Counted from the first letter of the stretch, positions 38,274 to 50,755 are shown. The stretch is 64,000 bases of DNA from Chaetoderma sp. LZ-2023a (GCA_034401795.1 CM067369.1:90634579-90698578), one strand, 5' to 3'. Translations and numbers: made by a program. Notes: generated by a model from the sequence alone, not told the origin.

Positions 38274-38504
38274 TTAACCGCTTTACACTATTTGTTCAAG
38301 AAAATTTCTATTTTCTCATAGATAATGTTCATTTGCAGATCAAGACGATTATTTATGAAAATTAACCACTGAAATGACTGACTTGGTTATCATGCCAGTA
38401 ATTTCAGTGGTAAATTTTTTTTTTTAAATCTTGGTCTGCAAATGGACATTTCTCACGACCACTGCAGATGCAGTCTTTGACTGGCTTACATGTTAAAGGG
38501 TTAA
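38274..38504. repeat. Family A MITE
   Basis: TTAACCGCTTTACAC to CATGTTAAAGGGTTAA, with TTTTTTTTTT inserted in the right inner arm. Confidence 0.8.
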
Positions 38505-39160
38505 TTTTCACGACAGCCCCCTCGCCGACATAAGTAGGTCTGGTACTATCTAACAATCAGAGACAATGCTACTATACATGTATCAATCTTTCAATGCGAT
38601 TCTATGCCAACTGGTTAGAACCGAGAATGAGCCTAAGATCATTTTTCTTAATCTAAGGATACGGCAGAAGATGCAGAGCAATAAATCTCCCCCCAAGCCC
38701 CACCCGAGTACAAAACAATTACCAGACCAACTTCCCTGGTTGAAAAACCAGCATACTCTTTATGTTCATTGAATATAATTAACCCACAATATCACTGACC
38801 GAGTCACAATCTGCTTTGTCAGCAGTAGTACAACTCTTCATTCTCAAAATGGTGTTCCTGCAAACTGGTGCTATCTATCTATTTAAAGATGGTGGTTATG
38901 CTTGTACTGGTTTCAAGCATGTACAGTCTTTGTTTTAATACTACTAAGCCCATACAAAATCATAACCTTCATATTTAATGATAAACAGGTTAATTTTGTC
39001 AATCATTGGTATCTTATGTACGCATATATATATCCATGCCTGGGTGGATTCATTATGCAGGCATAAATGGGTTCAAAGCTAAATATAATCCACCTGAGCT
39101 AAGGTGACCAAAAAGCAACTCCGCTTCCCTTATAAACAAAGACCGCAAAATGGTCAATAG

Positions 39161-39367
39161 TTAACCCTTTCACTGATGAATTCCCCATATCGCATTAATG
39201 ACTTTCAGCGCTATCATGCATGAAAACTGTTTAATATTTAGGAATTAATTTGACTGGAAGCAGTTGCTCAACTACTTGCAATCAAATTAATTTCTAAATA
39301 TTCAACAGAATAAGTTTTATATCATAAAGAATATACTCTTTCGCGTGTTTGTCGGTGAAAGGGTTAA
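39161..39367. repeat. Family D palindromic MITE
   Basis: TTAACCCTTTCACTGATGAA to GTCGGTGAAAGGGTTAA. The outer ends resemble families A and C, while the centre (TTTGACTGGAAGCAGTTGCT with inverted partner) belongs to family B. TSD TTAA. Other members: 22935-23100, 41886-42083 and probably 7930-8140. Confidence 0.8.
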
Positions 39368-39823
39368 TAATGAATATGTGCTTGAGTTTGCATACAGTAA
39401 ACGGTTTGTGAAATAAGAGGAGCAAGTAACGCAAACTCTTAGTGCGCATAGAAGAGCGCGATTATGACAGCTTTCTTCTCTCCAAACTCTGAATGCTTCA
39501 ATCACATCCATTTGTACAAGCAGCAGGAAAAGTGCAATGATACCACTAATCAATTCAGCATAATAACAGATGCACAAGAGCATCATATGATGAGGTAAAA
39601 TGCATGCGCCTGAACGCTGCTTGCGCACAGATCCCTTACACGCACGCACACAGACATCAAAAGTACATGCGATGTATTTTGCATGAGGGTATATTGGATA
39701 CATGAATACGCATGTCTTTTCACAATGAATGTATGGAGATCTATACACCAAACAATACAATGATAGAGAACAGATCCTAGTGGTGACTAAATATAGCGTC
39801 ATGGAAAATCTAATATCTCGAAA

Positions 39824-39843
39824 ATAATACATAAATAAATACA

Positions 39844-39894
<51 letters not shown>

Positions 39895-39897
39895 ATT
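39824..39897. repeat. (AAAT)n microsatellite
   Basis: About 70 bp of ATAA tetranucleotide repeat. It forms part of a spurious 205-residue minus-strand frame. Confidence 0.95.
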
Positions 39898-39899
39898 TT

Positions 39900-41040
39900 G
39901 CTTCAACACATTTAGTGTCATATGCCTTCCACATAAAAAAGCTAAAAGTTCTGCTGATTATTTTGAAAGCAACTTAACGGATAAACAAATAAAAATAATT
40001 ATATTCCGTCAAATCCTTTTCAAAATTGTCAGAATGTTTCATATTTGTTGCTTGTGAAAGCAATGATCTTTCTATGAGTTCACTATGGTCAATCATTAAT
40101 CAGTACTCATATGAAATTCTCACCGCCTAAAGGCCTATGTGTGCCTTCATTATAACTTAGTATAATGGCACTGATAATGACGCCAAGATAAATCACACAC
40201 TGATTGAAGTCTATGCAAATTGTAAATAATTTGCACAAAAAAGCCAGAAAAAGCTGCAATACAATTAAGCTATATGCTTATAATATATACATTAAGGTAA
40301 TGAGAATTGAATTCATGATCAACTTTAAAAATCGAACATGTCAAAAGGAGGTTAAAATTAGCCAAAAATCCTGCATTTTGTATGCATTGTTGGATGATAG
40401 GTAGAATGGCCTTCATTTTAAAACTAAACTATGACTGGTTTACAAACATAATTTTTCAAGATGAACCTGAAGTAGCAGTTTCCAGACAAATTAACCCTCT
40501 TGTGTCAACTTAACACTGACTCATTTATATGTGACAGGGAGACAGCAATTACAAAACAGCAGTTCAGTCCTAGAGCTCATTAACTATTCTCTCTCTCCCG
40601 GAAACGAAACACCAAGGTTGTCTTACAGATAGCCAAATACATGTTACATGTTTTGACATCTTTAGCTCAGCCAGCAAATCACATGCATGCACTGCTACAT
40701 GAAATTCGATATGAGCTTTCAACTATCCCCCCTTGAGCACCCAATTCAAACTGTATCATTACTTTCAAATTTCTGTCAAATTTCGCTCCGCTAATTCGTA
40801 AAATATGACTCTGCCTAGGCGTATCTCGATGACATATGACTGATGTGGGACCTTTCTGCCGAAAATATCACAAAGATTGACATGTTGCAGCAATCTGTGA
40901 CACACCCTAAAGAGTTTACATTTTACGACCCAGGGGAATTATTATTCATACATGAACCATAAGAACAGTACCGGTAATATAAAGACACTTTGTAAGACCA
41001 TCAAGTATAAATTAACTACAATCTTATGAATATTAAGAAA
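39900..41040. other. Repeat-poor island with an octamer palindrome
   Basis: About 1.1 kb free of recognisable MITEs. It includes ATGCAAAT (40213-40220), the POU octamer consensus, within the perfect inverted repeat TGCAAATT-N6-AATTTGCA (40214-40235). No coding frame convinces. A conserved regulatory element is possible; this is inference. Confidence 0.4.
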
Positions 41041-41054
41041 TTATTTTGGTTAAC

Positions 41055-41503
41055 AATCTAAACCTCCAATTTGTTCAGAAAAATTAGAAAATGTCCGTTT
41101 CCTGATCAAGAAAAGGTAAATGTTGTACAATTCCCACAGGAATGACGTAGTCTTTTCTTGTTCCGCAAAAGGATGCTTCTCAAGACAACTGAGGATTGCG
41201 GAAGCAGTTTCTGGCCAGCCTAAGCATTAAAATGTTAAAGAACAACTTACTAGGAACTTTCAGCTATTTATGTCCAAATATTCAACTGGAGTTTAATGCT
41301 TTAACCCTCAAATTTTCTCATGTCCATTTGTAGACCAAAAGAATACTATTTTGGAAAATTTACCACTGGAATGACTGGCTCGATAATTGAGCCAGTTATT
41401 CCAGTGGTAAATTTTCAAAACTAGTCTTCTCTTGGTCTGCAAATAGATAATTCTCAAGACCACTGCGGAAGCCATTTTTTGTTGATGAGTGTTAAACTGT
41501 TAA
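41055..41503. repeat. Two family A MITEs
   Basis: A degraded copy (about 41055-41237) and a better one (41302-41503; TTAACCCTCAAATTTTC to GTGTTAAACTGTTAA). Confidence 0.75.
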
Positions 41504-41885
41504 ACTTGTAGAAAATAGTTAAAACTGACAAAATCTGGCCTCTGTCACGTCTGTAATGGTCTTGACAAATCTTTTTGAAAATTTACCACAAGTAACTGTC
41601 TTGCTAAACGAGCAGGTAAATTATAACCATTAGTCTTGACCTAAAAATGGACATTTACTAAGCAGACAGTTAGATTTTCTAGTGCAATCTTGGCCAGCAA
41701 ATGGTTAACGACACTATCTAATAGATGCCATTTCAGTACAATTGCACAAAATGGTTTACAGACTGCCTTCAGCAATTGGCATCATTTCAGTAAAGATAGC
41801 ATCAACATTTCACTGAACTCTTAAATTATATTTCCATACATTGATCCTGGTCTCCTGGCAACACCCACCCATCCAACAATTTAAT

Positions 41886-42083
41886 CTAACCCTTTAACCA
41901 TTGAAATGCCAGTGTCTCAATTTCAAAACAGTGGGACAGCTGTTTACTATTTTGAAACTAAATTGACTGATAGCTGTTGATACCAGAACAGCTACCAGTC
42001 ATTGAATTATTTTTTAAATCAGCAGAAAATTCCTTATGTCATAAAATATTTGTCATTCCTGCTGTGTGAGTGTCAAAGGACTA
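41886..42083. repeat. Family D MITE, degraded
   Basis: CTAACCCTTTAACCATTG to GTGTCAAAGGACTAA; centre ATAGCTGTTGATACCAGAAC with inverted arms and ATGTCATAAAATAT as in other family D copies. Confidence 0.65.
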
Positions 42084-42309
42084 ACTGTTTACTCCTGTAG
42101 TGTATTGTCCCCATGATAGCTCAACAAAACATTCTGAGCAGATGCTGTCAATAACATTTAAAGTGCCACAATTCACTCTCAATTTGCCAGTGAGCCACAC
42201 AATTACATGTACAACAGCTGCAGGGAATCTTAAACAACTTTTTCTACCAAATATGTGAATGGAGTAATGTTTTCCATTCTGATCATTGATAGATAAATTG
42301 GCATAATAT

Positions 42310-42712
42310 CCAATGGACCTTCCCAGTTTATCCATCCATCCATCATATGATGTCATAATCAACTATGTGATGTGTAGGATGACGTCATAACAAACGACAA
42401 CATGAATGACTCGATTTAGTCAGTCTTAAATGGTTAATAGTCTGAGACATTGTACGAATTGTATATCTTTACTATTTAATAAACCTTTTGTCAAATATTT
42501 TGAAACTAATTTGACTGTGCACTGTTGCTGCCATAGGCGCACCACCCAGTCAAATTAATTATAAAATATTCAACAGCTTAGTGAGCTTACCTGTATATTT
42601 TTCTGTATATAGTTGATAGTCAGTGAGTTCAGGGATCGATCCCAACACGAGCGAGGTGTGGGTGGAGCTTAGCTAGAGATGGGCAGGGCATAACTAAAGC
42701 TGGAAAGGTCCA
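42310..42712. repeat. Family B MITE, long form
   Basis: Contains CATCATATGATGTCATAATC, TGACGTCA (42380-42387), ACTATTTAATAAAC, a partly deleted centre and the CATAACTAAAGCTGGAAAGG end. Confidence 0.8.
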
Positions 42713-43155
42713 TTGATTATTACTTTTTGCAATCTTATTACGCAAGTCATGTGCAATTTTGATCGCCTGGGGATATATGCGGGGTTCATACACATTCTGC
42801 AGAATGAAATTACATACATCTTCTCCAGACACAATTTATCAATTTCCAGAGCCATTTTATGGTGTCTCCAATCTGTGTCCATTTCAGAACTGGCAAATTT
42901 TGCACAAAACTGTCAAAATCAGTAGCTATGGTCATCAATAATCTGAATATACCTAAGACATTATCATGTCCTCATTATCATGGTGGTATGGGTCTAACAT
43001 TGGGTGCAGTACCCAACATGAAATTTGAACAACTGAGTTGAGTTTAACATAAAATCCAATTGCTGAAAAATTGTGTCATTATCATGTACTGATCTTGAAC
43101 ATGGATCTTTTGTTGCCAGGGGTGATTGTGTCATGCTAGCTTTCTTGAAACCATT

Positions 43156-43275
43156 TAACCCTCATATCGGCCAAAAACAGCTTCAGCAGTGGTCTTGAGA
43201 CATGTCCATTTGTAGACTGAGAAGAGTATTTTTGAAATTTTACCACTGGAATGACTGGCTCGATAACCGATAGCT
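43156..43275. repeat. Family A MITE, left half only
   Basis: TTTAACCCTCATATCGGCC to GACTGGCTCGATAACCGATA; the right half is missing, with unrelated sequence starting at about 43275, shortly before the DIRS element. Confidence 0.8.
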
Positions 43276-43369
43276 CGATAAATTTGGGGGCCTTAAAATT
43301 AACCAAAACATGAGATCTATATTACACTGCTAAGTTGAGTTAAACGCAAAATGATGTTGAAAAAACAAT

Positions 43370-43640
43370 GTTGTTATTACACCATGGAAACATCTACACC
43401 GTTCAATCACTACTTGCTAAATCAACTACTCTGCATTTAGCCACCAGAATAAGATTTTTATGCTTGCTTACATACCCTCATATGCCTATTCCATTTCAAT
43501 ATATACCCTAAACCAGTCTACTGGTACGGTACAACACCCCCCCCCCCACCCGCATCCTGTCACTAAGCATGCCCGCGCATGCGCAATGGAGCCCAAATAG
43601 AAAACAGATTCACTTTTCAAATATTCTGCAAGCAGTAGTC
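43370..43640 (+). repeat. DIRS copy 2 left inverted terminal repeat
   Basis: Begins GTTGTTATTACACCATGGAA. The part from CTGCATTTAGCCACCAGAAT to CAGATTCACTTTTC is inverted in the right terminus (51222-51436). The outermost 45-50 bp are unique to this end and are complemented in the internal region at 51023-51075. Contains a C-tract at 43540. Confidence 0.85.
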
Positions 43641-44124
43641 TGCCAATATGGCAGCTTAAGTTTTTATAGCTTTGCGCCGAGTTCAGCTTACGTATTTGAG
43701 AGTTCTTCTGTCCAGGATTATGCCTAACATGAAGACTATCCTCCCTAAGTTATGTTTATTGAGTATTTCGTGGGTTTTTTATGGAAATTTATACTCTTTA
43801 TGTGTTACCGGTTTTCGTGGTAGTAAACTGTTTTCGTGGAAGTCAATCATGCCTAAGTCATCATCATCATTTGTTAACCCTCAATTACTCCTCCATTATA
43901 TTCACTTATATCTACATGTTTTAGTGCATTCCGTTTTATATACCTAAGAAAATTTGAAGTCTAGTAGTCCTTTTTTCATTAGGGATATCTGAATTTGATA
44001 TTTCCTGCCCTTTCTAAGCATGCGCTTGTTTTCTTTATCTGAGACTCAAAATTTTAGAGAAGTTCTTTTAAGTTTTTCGAAGCTGCATGCTTCATTCTCT
44101 ATTTTTCGTTTTTAGGCATCTGTT

Positions 44125-44213
44125 AAATCAGTTGAGAAGGTGAAGTGCACGTCGGCTAAGTGCGATCGGGTCTACTCCGTGGAGTTTTGGGGCCACGTTT
44201 GCCTCAAATGTAC
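44125..44213 (+). pseudogene. DIRS gag N-terminus with Cys/His cluster
   Basis: Reads VKCTSAKCDRVYSVEFWGHV and CLKC, a Cys-rich zinc-binding-like cluster matching the position of that in copy 1. After the nested insertion the frame continues CTPLAMCGICKGWSMAF (from about 45148). The precise start of gag is unclear. Confidence 0.55.
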
Positions 44214-45147
44214 TACCGTTAAAATTCGACTAAAGGACGCAGTTTTTTGGTCAAAACACATGTACTAGAAAGGGGGGTGCGTACTATAATCGAGAACATT
44301 CCTTCCACACATTTTTGGGTCGAAATTTTTCTTAAAAAGTCACAGATTATACCACGGAAATTGAACTAAATGTTACCCTAGCCAATTCGCGCCGCCTGAC
44401 GACTATGTTTAATGTATACTCCAAAAACACCAAGCGGAAGTGAAATTATTAAATTGGGGCGCCTAAATATTGCTTATTCTTTAATACATATCACTTATTA
44501 CATTAAAATTAATCCAGAATTTGACATAAAATGGCGTCGAGAAAAGATGTGTATAAATCACGTGATTCGCCTCCAATTGCAAAAGATCTTTATTCTAATT
44601 AGAGCGAGTACTCGGATATAAATATTCTGGACTCGGAACTCAGAAATTGCTATATATCATCATTGCGCGATAGGAACTGAATGTTCCCGTACCTGTTTGA
44701 TAACCAACTCCCGTTAGCGCATAAGATTACACAGCGCCTCCAATCACAAAAGAGCCAGATAACCAACTCCCGTTAGCGCATAAGATCACACAGCGCCTCC
44801 AAACGCAAAAGAGCGTTTCTATCACGCGATTTCGATGTTTTCAAGGAGACATTTTATGCCAAAATTAGATTGATTTTGATGTAATAAACAATCTTTATTG
44901 AAGATACACGATATTTAGGCAGTCCTATTTAATAATTTCTCTAACATCATGATAATTTTTAGTCATGCATTAAACATGACGCGGAGTGATGGTTATTTTT
45001 GATACCAATTTTCAATTTTTTAAAGGTACGTTTTTTCTAAATTTAACAGCGTCTTATACTTGAATACAAGTTTTTTGGGCGGATTTTGGTCAAATTTGGG
45101 ACAGCGTCCTATATTCGAGGGCGGCCTTTAGTCGAGAAATTACGGTA
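44214..45147. mobile_element. Nonautonomous DNA element nested in DIRS gag
   Basis: Ends TACCGTTAAAATTCGACTAA and the inverted partner TTAGTCGAGAAATTACGGTA. Target duplication is either TA (included in the coordinates) or TGTAC seen on both flanks. No transposase. It contains two tandem copies of about 58 bp (GATAACCAACTCCCGTTAGC ...) at 44699-44815. Confidence 0.75.
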
Positions 45148-47884
45148 TGTGTACTCCTTTAGCGATGTGCGGGATATGCAAAGGATGGTCGATGGCATTT
45201 TTAAAGGATTTTATGGCCAAGTCCGCGTTGCCCACTGATCGCTTCCCCCTCCGTTGCTCCCAAGTCTAAAGCTGTGACTTTTGCTAGTACTTCTGTGTCT
45301 TCTACGCCAGCAACAAAGGGGGGGGGGGGGCCTCTTCCGCTAATTCTGATGCTGTCTTAGCTCTTTTTGCGCATTTTGAGTCTTTTGCGACTGTATTGAC
45401 TAAGTCTTAAGATGAGCAGATTTCGACAGCCATTCGCATGGCAAGAGAAGATTCATCCAAGTCGGACGAGAACTGGAAGGTTAGCGGGCGTGCCCGCAAA
45501 TGGGGGAAGCCGACTTCTCAGATCCAGGCAAGAGATCGAAAACCGAAATCTAGACTCGAAGAAAAAGCCCATAACGGTGGTTTTGAGTAAGTCATCGGGC
45601 AAAATCCCCCTAAGCCTTGAGGAGGGGCATTACCCTCAAGCAGTGGTGTCGGCGACGGAAGTCCACGATTCAAGTGCCTATGCCAATGTTCAGTTTCCGT
45701 AATTCCGGTAGCCAGAAATGTTAAGAGATCGCCTGTTCCTATCTTAGTTCAGACAGGTAGTTTGGTAACTTCCGGTTTGTCAAGCACTTCCAGTAGGTGC
45801 TTGGTAGATTCGGGTCTGCAAAACCCGGGGCTACTTCTGGTTTCCGTTTCCGGTCCTTCTTCTTACGCTTCCGGTATGACTTCCAGTTTTGCTGGATATC
45901 CAGGTCCTCAGGATCCTGTTTACTTTTTGAGTTCCGGTAGGCTTTTATCCTCTTCCGTTCCGACTTCCGGAGCTTGTACTTCCAGTTCTAGTGGGTCTTC
46001 CGGTCCTGCCGGATATCTGGGTCCTCAGGACCCTATTAATTTCCTGACTTCCGGTAGGCGCACTTCCGCTTCCATTTCTGATCCCAGTGTTATCTCTTCC
46101 GCTTCCGGTTTGAGGGGAGTTCTTCCAGGTCTTCAAGATCTGGCTAAGCATCCGATTTCTGCTTCCGGTTTTGCCGAGACTTCCGGTTTGGTTAATTATC
46201 AGGGTTTGCAAGATCCGGTTAAGGCCTTATCCCAGCGCCAACTTCCGCTTCCGGTTCTCCTTCCGGGATTAGGTTTTAATTTCGTTAGCTCCGGTCATTC
46301 TCCTTCTCGTCTTAGGGATAGTTCTGACTCGTATTATTTTCGTGATCATCCGGATCAGGATTTTGGATCTTCTCCCTCTCTTTCTCAGTTAGTTAATGTT
46401 GATGCTTCTTCAGGTTCCTTTTCTTCCCCTTTTCGTGATGTACGTAGTTTCAGGTTCTTCTTCTGATTCTAAACACCCTCCTTCTCGTTCTTCTTCTCAA
46501 GTTCAGGGAGATAGGTTTTTCCTTCTTCTTCTTCCTTTTCTCTTTTGGCTAGAGATTTTTCCTCCAGCCATGTTTCTAATTCTTCCTCTCTTTTTCAGTC
46601 TTCGTCTATCCTTCCTCCGGGGTTTTCCCGCCTTCATTCTGCTATCAATTCCTTCCCAGATTCTTTGGATCCTGCTCACTCCTCTTCTTCTGTTCATCCT
46701 ATTTCTTCTCTTCCTCCTTCCTCCTCTTCTGCTTCTTCCTCCTTTGATCATCTTGACCCTATAGTTTCTGTTGTGCGTTCCCCTGAATTAGAGATTCAAA
46801 TTGTTGATTCAGGTCTGGATTTTTCTTTGTTTTCTGTTGTTGGAGACCCTTCCTTCGATTGGTCTTTCGTGTCGGCTCGATTTTCCATTCTCTCTAGGTT
46901 TTCGTCTAGTGGTCTGGTTCAATTTCCCTTGTCTTCTGGTCAGCAGTGACGTTGACCCCATTCTGTCCGACTAATTTTCTTCAGTTTCAGATTCTTTGCC
47001 TGAGTCAACCCCTCAAGCGTCTCGGAGGTCTTGCTCTCCTCCCTCTTCTAGAACTCTAGACTCTATCCTCTCTTGTGATTCGTCTCAACAATCTTCTTCT
47101 TCTCCTAATCGATCTTCTGTTCCCTCAATTCCCAGATCAGTCAGGGCTCATCGGTGGATTGCTTCGTCTTTCTCTTCCTCTCAAGGATGAATTCTCTATA
47201 GACCTGCATTCTTTTGGGTCTCCTCTTTCCTCTTCTGACTCCTCCTCCTTGTCTCCTCATGTCCTCCCGTTTGATAATTTGGTAGTTGACATGTTGGACT
47301 TCTATGCGAATGATGTTCATTCTAAGGACTTTTCTCTTACTCCCAAATTCGATGCTCCTGTTCAGATTCCCAAGGACGATTATCTTTGAGTTGCCACGGC
47401 CGCCCCCCCCACCACGCCCCCCCCCCCTCGATCGCTCAACGGCCCTGCTTGGGAAGTTCTTTCCTCTAATTTAAAGGATTCTGCGAAAGTTGAGGCCTCT
47501 TCTGATCTTTTTAAATGGGAGTCTGTGTGTAGGTCACAGCTTAAGTCGGCTAATTTTCTTGCCTTACTTTCACAGGCAGTTCTTAAGTCCCAGGAGAGAG
47601 GCGAGCAGGTTCCTGCTGAGGTTTTTCGCACTATGGCTGATATTTCGAGAGGTTCTCTTAATTCTGTCTGTAGATCTTTAGGCTTTATTACTTCGAAGAG
47701 AAGGTCTAGGAAGCTTGTAGAGGTTAATATTTCAAGTAATAACAAGAGTAGTCTCATCTCAGCTCCTCCTTTCGGCAACACATTTTTAGTCAGTCTTCCT
47801 CTAGCCTCCTTCGGTCAGAGTCTGAGCGTCTTAGATCTTCTAGGGATCTTCAAAATCAGATCTCTATTTCGAGACACTCAGTGA
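45148..47884 (+). pseudogene. DIRS gag, Ser/Gly-rich, frameshifted
   Basis: Several frames in succession (45412-45702, 45762-46466, 46545-46949, 47075-47389, 47525-47884). The 45762 frame carries three imperfect repeats of the form GYxGPQDPxxFLxSGR (the third is NYQGLQDPVKALSQR). Its DNA is dense in TTCCGGT because Ser-Gly pairs use TCC-GGT. The last frame (SQLKSANFLALLSQAVLKSQ onward) is helical and precedes the RT, as in other DIRS gags. Confidence 0.65.
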
Positions 47885-48436
47885 AGACTCTTCCTCTGTT
47901 AAGAGCCCCAATTCCTCTTCCAGGAGGAAGAGTCTTAGGCCAGATGAGTTTGGTGCCTATCCCTTCAGGATAGTTACAAACTCAAACAGATCTTCCAAAT
48001 TTCCAAGACCGATCCGCGGAGGGGGATCGTTTCGAGTCAATCTCCTCCCACCATTCTAGATCCCAGGTTTGGCAGCCCCCTTCTCTTAGGGCGAGAGGGG
48101 GGGAGGGGGGAGGAGAGGAGCTTATTCTCGTAGACCGAGTTCAAGGTCCAGAGGTAGCTCGTCTTACAGAGGTTTCCAGGGTAAGAGAGTTTGAAGGTGT
48201 GGGTAGGTCCAGCTCTCTTTCCTTCTCCAGTCTCTTCCCTTCCTCTTCTTGTGCCTTCGGATCCGTCGGTCCAGTAGGATGGTGCCTGTCTGTTCTGGGA
48301 GATTTGGCATACCCTCATTCAGGACTCCTGGCTTGTAAATCAGATTCACTGGGGGTATGCACCTTCTTGGATCCTTCATCCTCCTCCTCTGTCTCTCCTT
48401 CCCAAGTGGACACCAGTTCCCTCCATTCCAGAGAAG

Positions 48437-48925
48437 TTGGCCTTAGAAGAGGAGTTGGAGTCTATGATCGTCAATGAGGCCATAGAAGAGGTTCCCCTTT
48501 GGAGAGTAGACCCAGCCTACTACACAAGCATTTTCTTAGTTTCCAAGAAAACAGGAGGTTGGCGTCCTATCATCAATCTGAAGAAGTTAAACCTCCTTAT
48601 TTTAACCGCAAAGTTCAAATTGGAGAACATCTCCCAGATCATCGCCAGTCTAGATCCAAGCATGTAGACTTCCTCCATCGATCTAAAGGATGCCTACTTC
48701 CACGTGCTTATCCATCCATCTTTCCTCTTTCTGAAAGTTCATGAGGTTCGCCTACAAGGATCGGGTATGGCAATTTCGAGCCATGCCCTTCGGCCTGACC
48801 ACGACCCACCCTTTCTCTTCACTTGGCAGGAATCCTGCACAGTCGTTCTATCCATCTTCATGTTTATATAGACGATTGGTTAATCAAAGCAAATTCTCCC
48901 TTTGGATGCAGTCGGTTCACTCCAT
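48437..48925 (+). pseudogene. DIRS reverse transcriptase, interrupted
   Basis: KKTGGWRPIINLKKLN (fingers) is followed by a stop at 48665, then SIDLKDAYFHVLIHPS in another frame (catalytic Asp), RFAYKDRVWQFRAMPFGLTT, and VYIDDWLIKANS, whose YIDD active site (48865-48876) is intact. At least two frameshifts and one stop. Confidence 0.88.
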
Positions 48926-48989
48926 TTATCATCAGATTCCCATAAGAACACTTAATTCCCCATCTAGATTTTTGGAAAGATCGTTCTCT

Positions 48990-49430
48990 GCTTCTGAGGG
49001 GCGTCCCTCTGGTCAAGTCCTCCCCTCATGTGATTATCTTCACAGATGCTTCTCAGAAGGGATGAGGAGCAGTCTGGACCTCCCTGTCGGTCTCTTCGGT
49101 CTTTGGAGGAGTTGACAGCTCACATCAACATCTTGGAATTGTGGGCTGTCAAGAAGGCTCTCCTCTCATGGTCAGATCAAGTGAAAGGCTTCAATGTCTC
49201 TATTCGATCGACCAATTCGACAGGTGCTTTCTTACATCAACAGACAGGAGGGAACGAGGTCCTCCCTCCTCTGTATGGAGGTTTGGAACCTTCTCTTGTG
49301 GTGCCGAAAGAATCAGATTTTTCTAGTGTCCACTCATGTCTCAGGCAGTCTGAATTTTCTTACGGACCAGCTGTCACGTCCCAGCAAATTCAGAGTGGCA
49401 GTTAGAGGTCGGTTGCCAGAGCGATTTTCA
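48990..49430 (+). pseudogene. DIRS RNase H, interrupted
   Basis: Motifs in order: HVIIFTDASQKG (49029-49065, then a stop), HINILELWAVKKALLSW (49117 on), and STHVSGSLNFLTDQLSRPS (49333 on). These match the Asp, Glu and Asp catalytic positions of DIRS RNase H. Frames shift between them. Confidence 0.85.
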
Positions 49431-49646
49431 AGCTTATGGATCATCCCCTCGTAGATCTTTTTGCGACCTGTCTGAATGCCCAGATCTCCTCTTTTATGTC
49501 TCCTTTTCCAGACAGTCAGGCGCTGGATGCCCTGTCTCAGTCCTGGACAGGAATGTTCACTTATGCATTCCCTCCAACGATCCTGATTCCTTTGGTTTTG
49601 AAGAAGGTCAGGTACCATATCTGCGAAGTTCTCCTGATAGCTCCTT

Positions 49647-50755
49647 TTGGCCAAAGCGGATCTGGTTCATAGACCTCGATCTCCTGGTAGACTTCCCTCA
49701 TCTCCTTCCAGTCTCCCCAGATCTTCTCTCTCAAGTAAGGGGCATGTGTCTTCATCCAAACCCAGAAATCTTCAATCTGTGTGTTTGGAGGATATCGAGC
49801 ATCAGGTCCCTGAGATCAAAGTTTCTTCAAGATCTCAGGAAATTATTGATTCTGCTAGGAGGGAGTCGACCCGTCGATTTTACAAGAGTCGGCTTAAAAT
49901 TTTTGGAGAATGGTGTTCAGACCATGGTCTCTTGCTTGATTCTGTTTCTATTCCTCTGATTCTTTTCAGTTATCTGCTAACACAGTCAGGGATTATAATT
50001 TTCTTTGGCTTCTTCGCTTCCTTGTCTTTTGAATGCTGGTATCAAGGATACAAAGATTCTTAATGGTTTTATCAGAGGATTGGGCAATATTCATCCTCCA
50101 GTAGCTAAGCCTTTGCCTTCCTAGAAATTGGCTTTGGATCTTCAGGTTTTGACAGGCCAACATTTTGAACATATTGCGTCTATTAGTATAAAACTTTTAA
50201 CTCTTACGGCTGTTTTTCTTGTTGCATCTGCTTCTGCTAGAAGACGATCAGAAATTCACACTCTTTCTGCTGAAAAGGATAGATTTATCGTATCTGGGAA
50301 CGGTTTAGTTTTATATCGGAGACACAGTCTAACATTACCTAGCTAAGCCGATCATTTTTAAATCGTTATCATCCTTTTCACTGTCTGACAGATTTTGGTG
50401 TCCTGTCAGGGCATTAACGGTTTACAAGCACCGAACCGATTTTAAAAGGTGTGATCCGTCTCATTTATGGGTTCCGTACGCGGAGGAGGTAGCCAGACCA
50501 GTCTCTAAGGCCACGATTGCCAGATGGATTTGTGAGACCATCAAACTTTGTTATGAGATTGTTTCTCATGGACAAGTTAATCTATACCATGTTAAGGCTC
50601 AGGATGTTAGGGGAATGCCTACCTCTTTCCGCTGGCTGATCTTTAGACGAGGTCATGCAGATCGCAGGCTAAAAATCTGAGGCAACTTTTACTTCTTTCT
50701 ATTTAAAGGATCAGAGTGCAGCGGCCTCCTTTTTAGCAATATTACGATTTTAACT
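49647..50755 (+). pseudogene. DIRS tyrosine recombinase, interrupted
   Basis: N-terminal SAM-like part reads SQEIIDSARRESTRRFYKSR and LKIFGEWCSDHGLLLDSV (about 49825-49990). Catalytic core follows with SARRRSEIHTLS (Arg I, near 50240), then KAQDVRGMPTSF near 50600, where the usual His of HxxR is Gln, then FTSFYLKD near 50690-50712 with the nucleophilic Tyr kept. A stop and a frameshift separate the last two. Inactive, but clearly of the DIRS YR family. Confidence 0.88.

Noticed and set aside
39317..39934. 205-residue minus-strand open frame
   Set aside because: Runs through an (AAAT)n tract (Tyr-Leu-Phe-Ile repeats) and the end of a family D MITE; no motif, no family and no splice or start context.
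46503..46751. Arg/Lys-rich minus-strand frame
   Set aside because: Complement of the pyrimidine-rich Ser-coding gag on the plus strand of DIRS copy 2.
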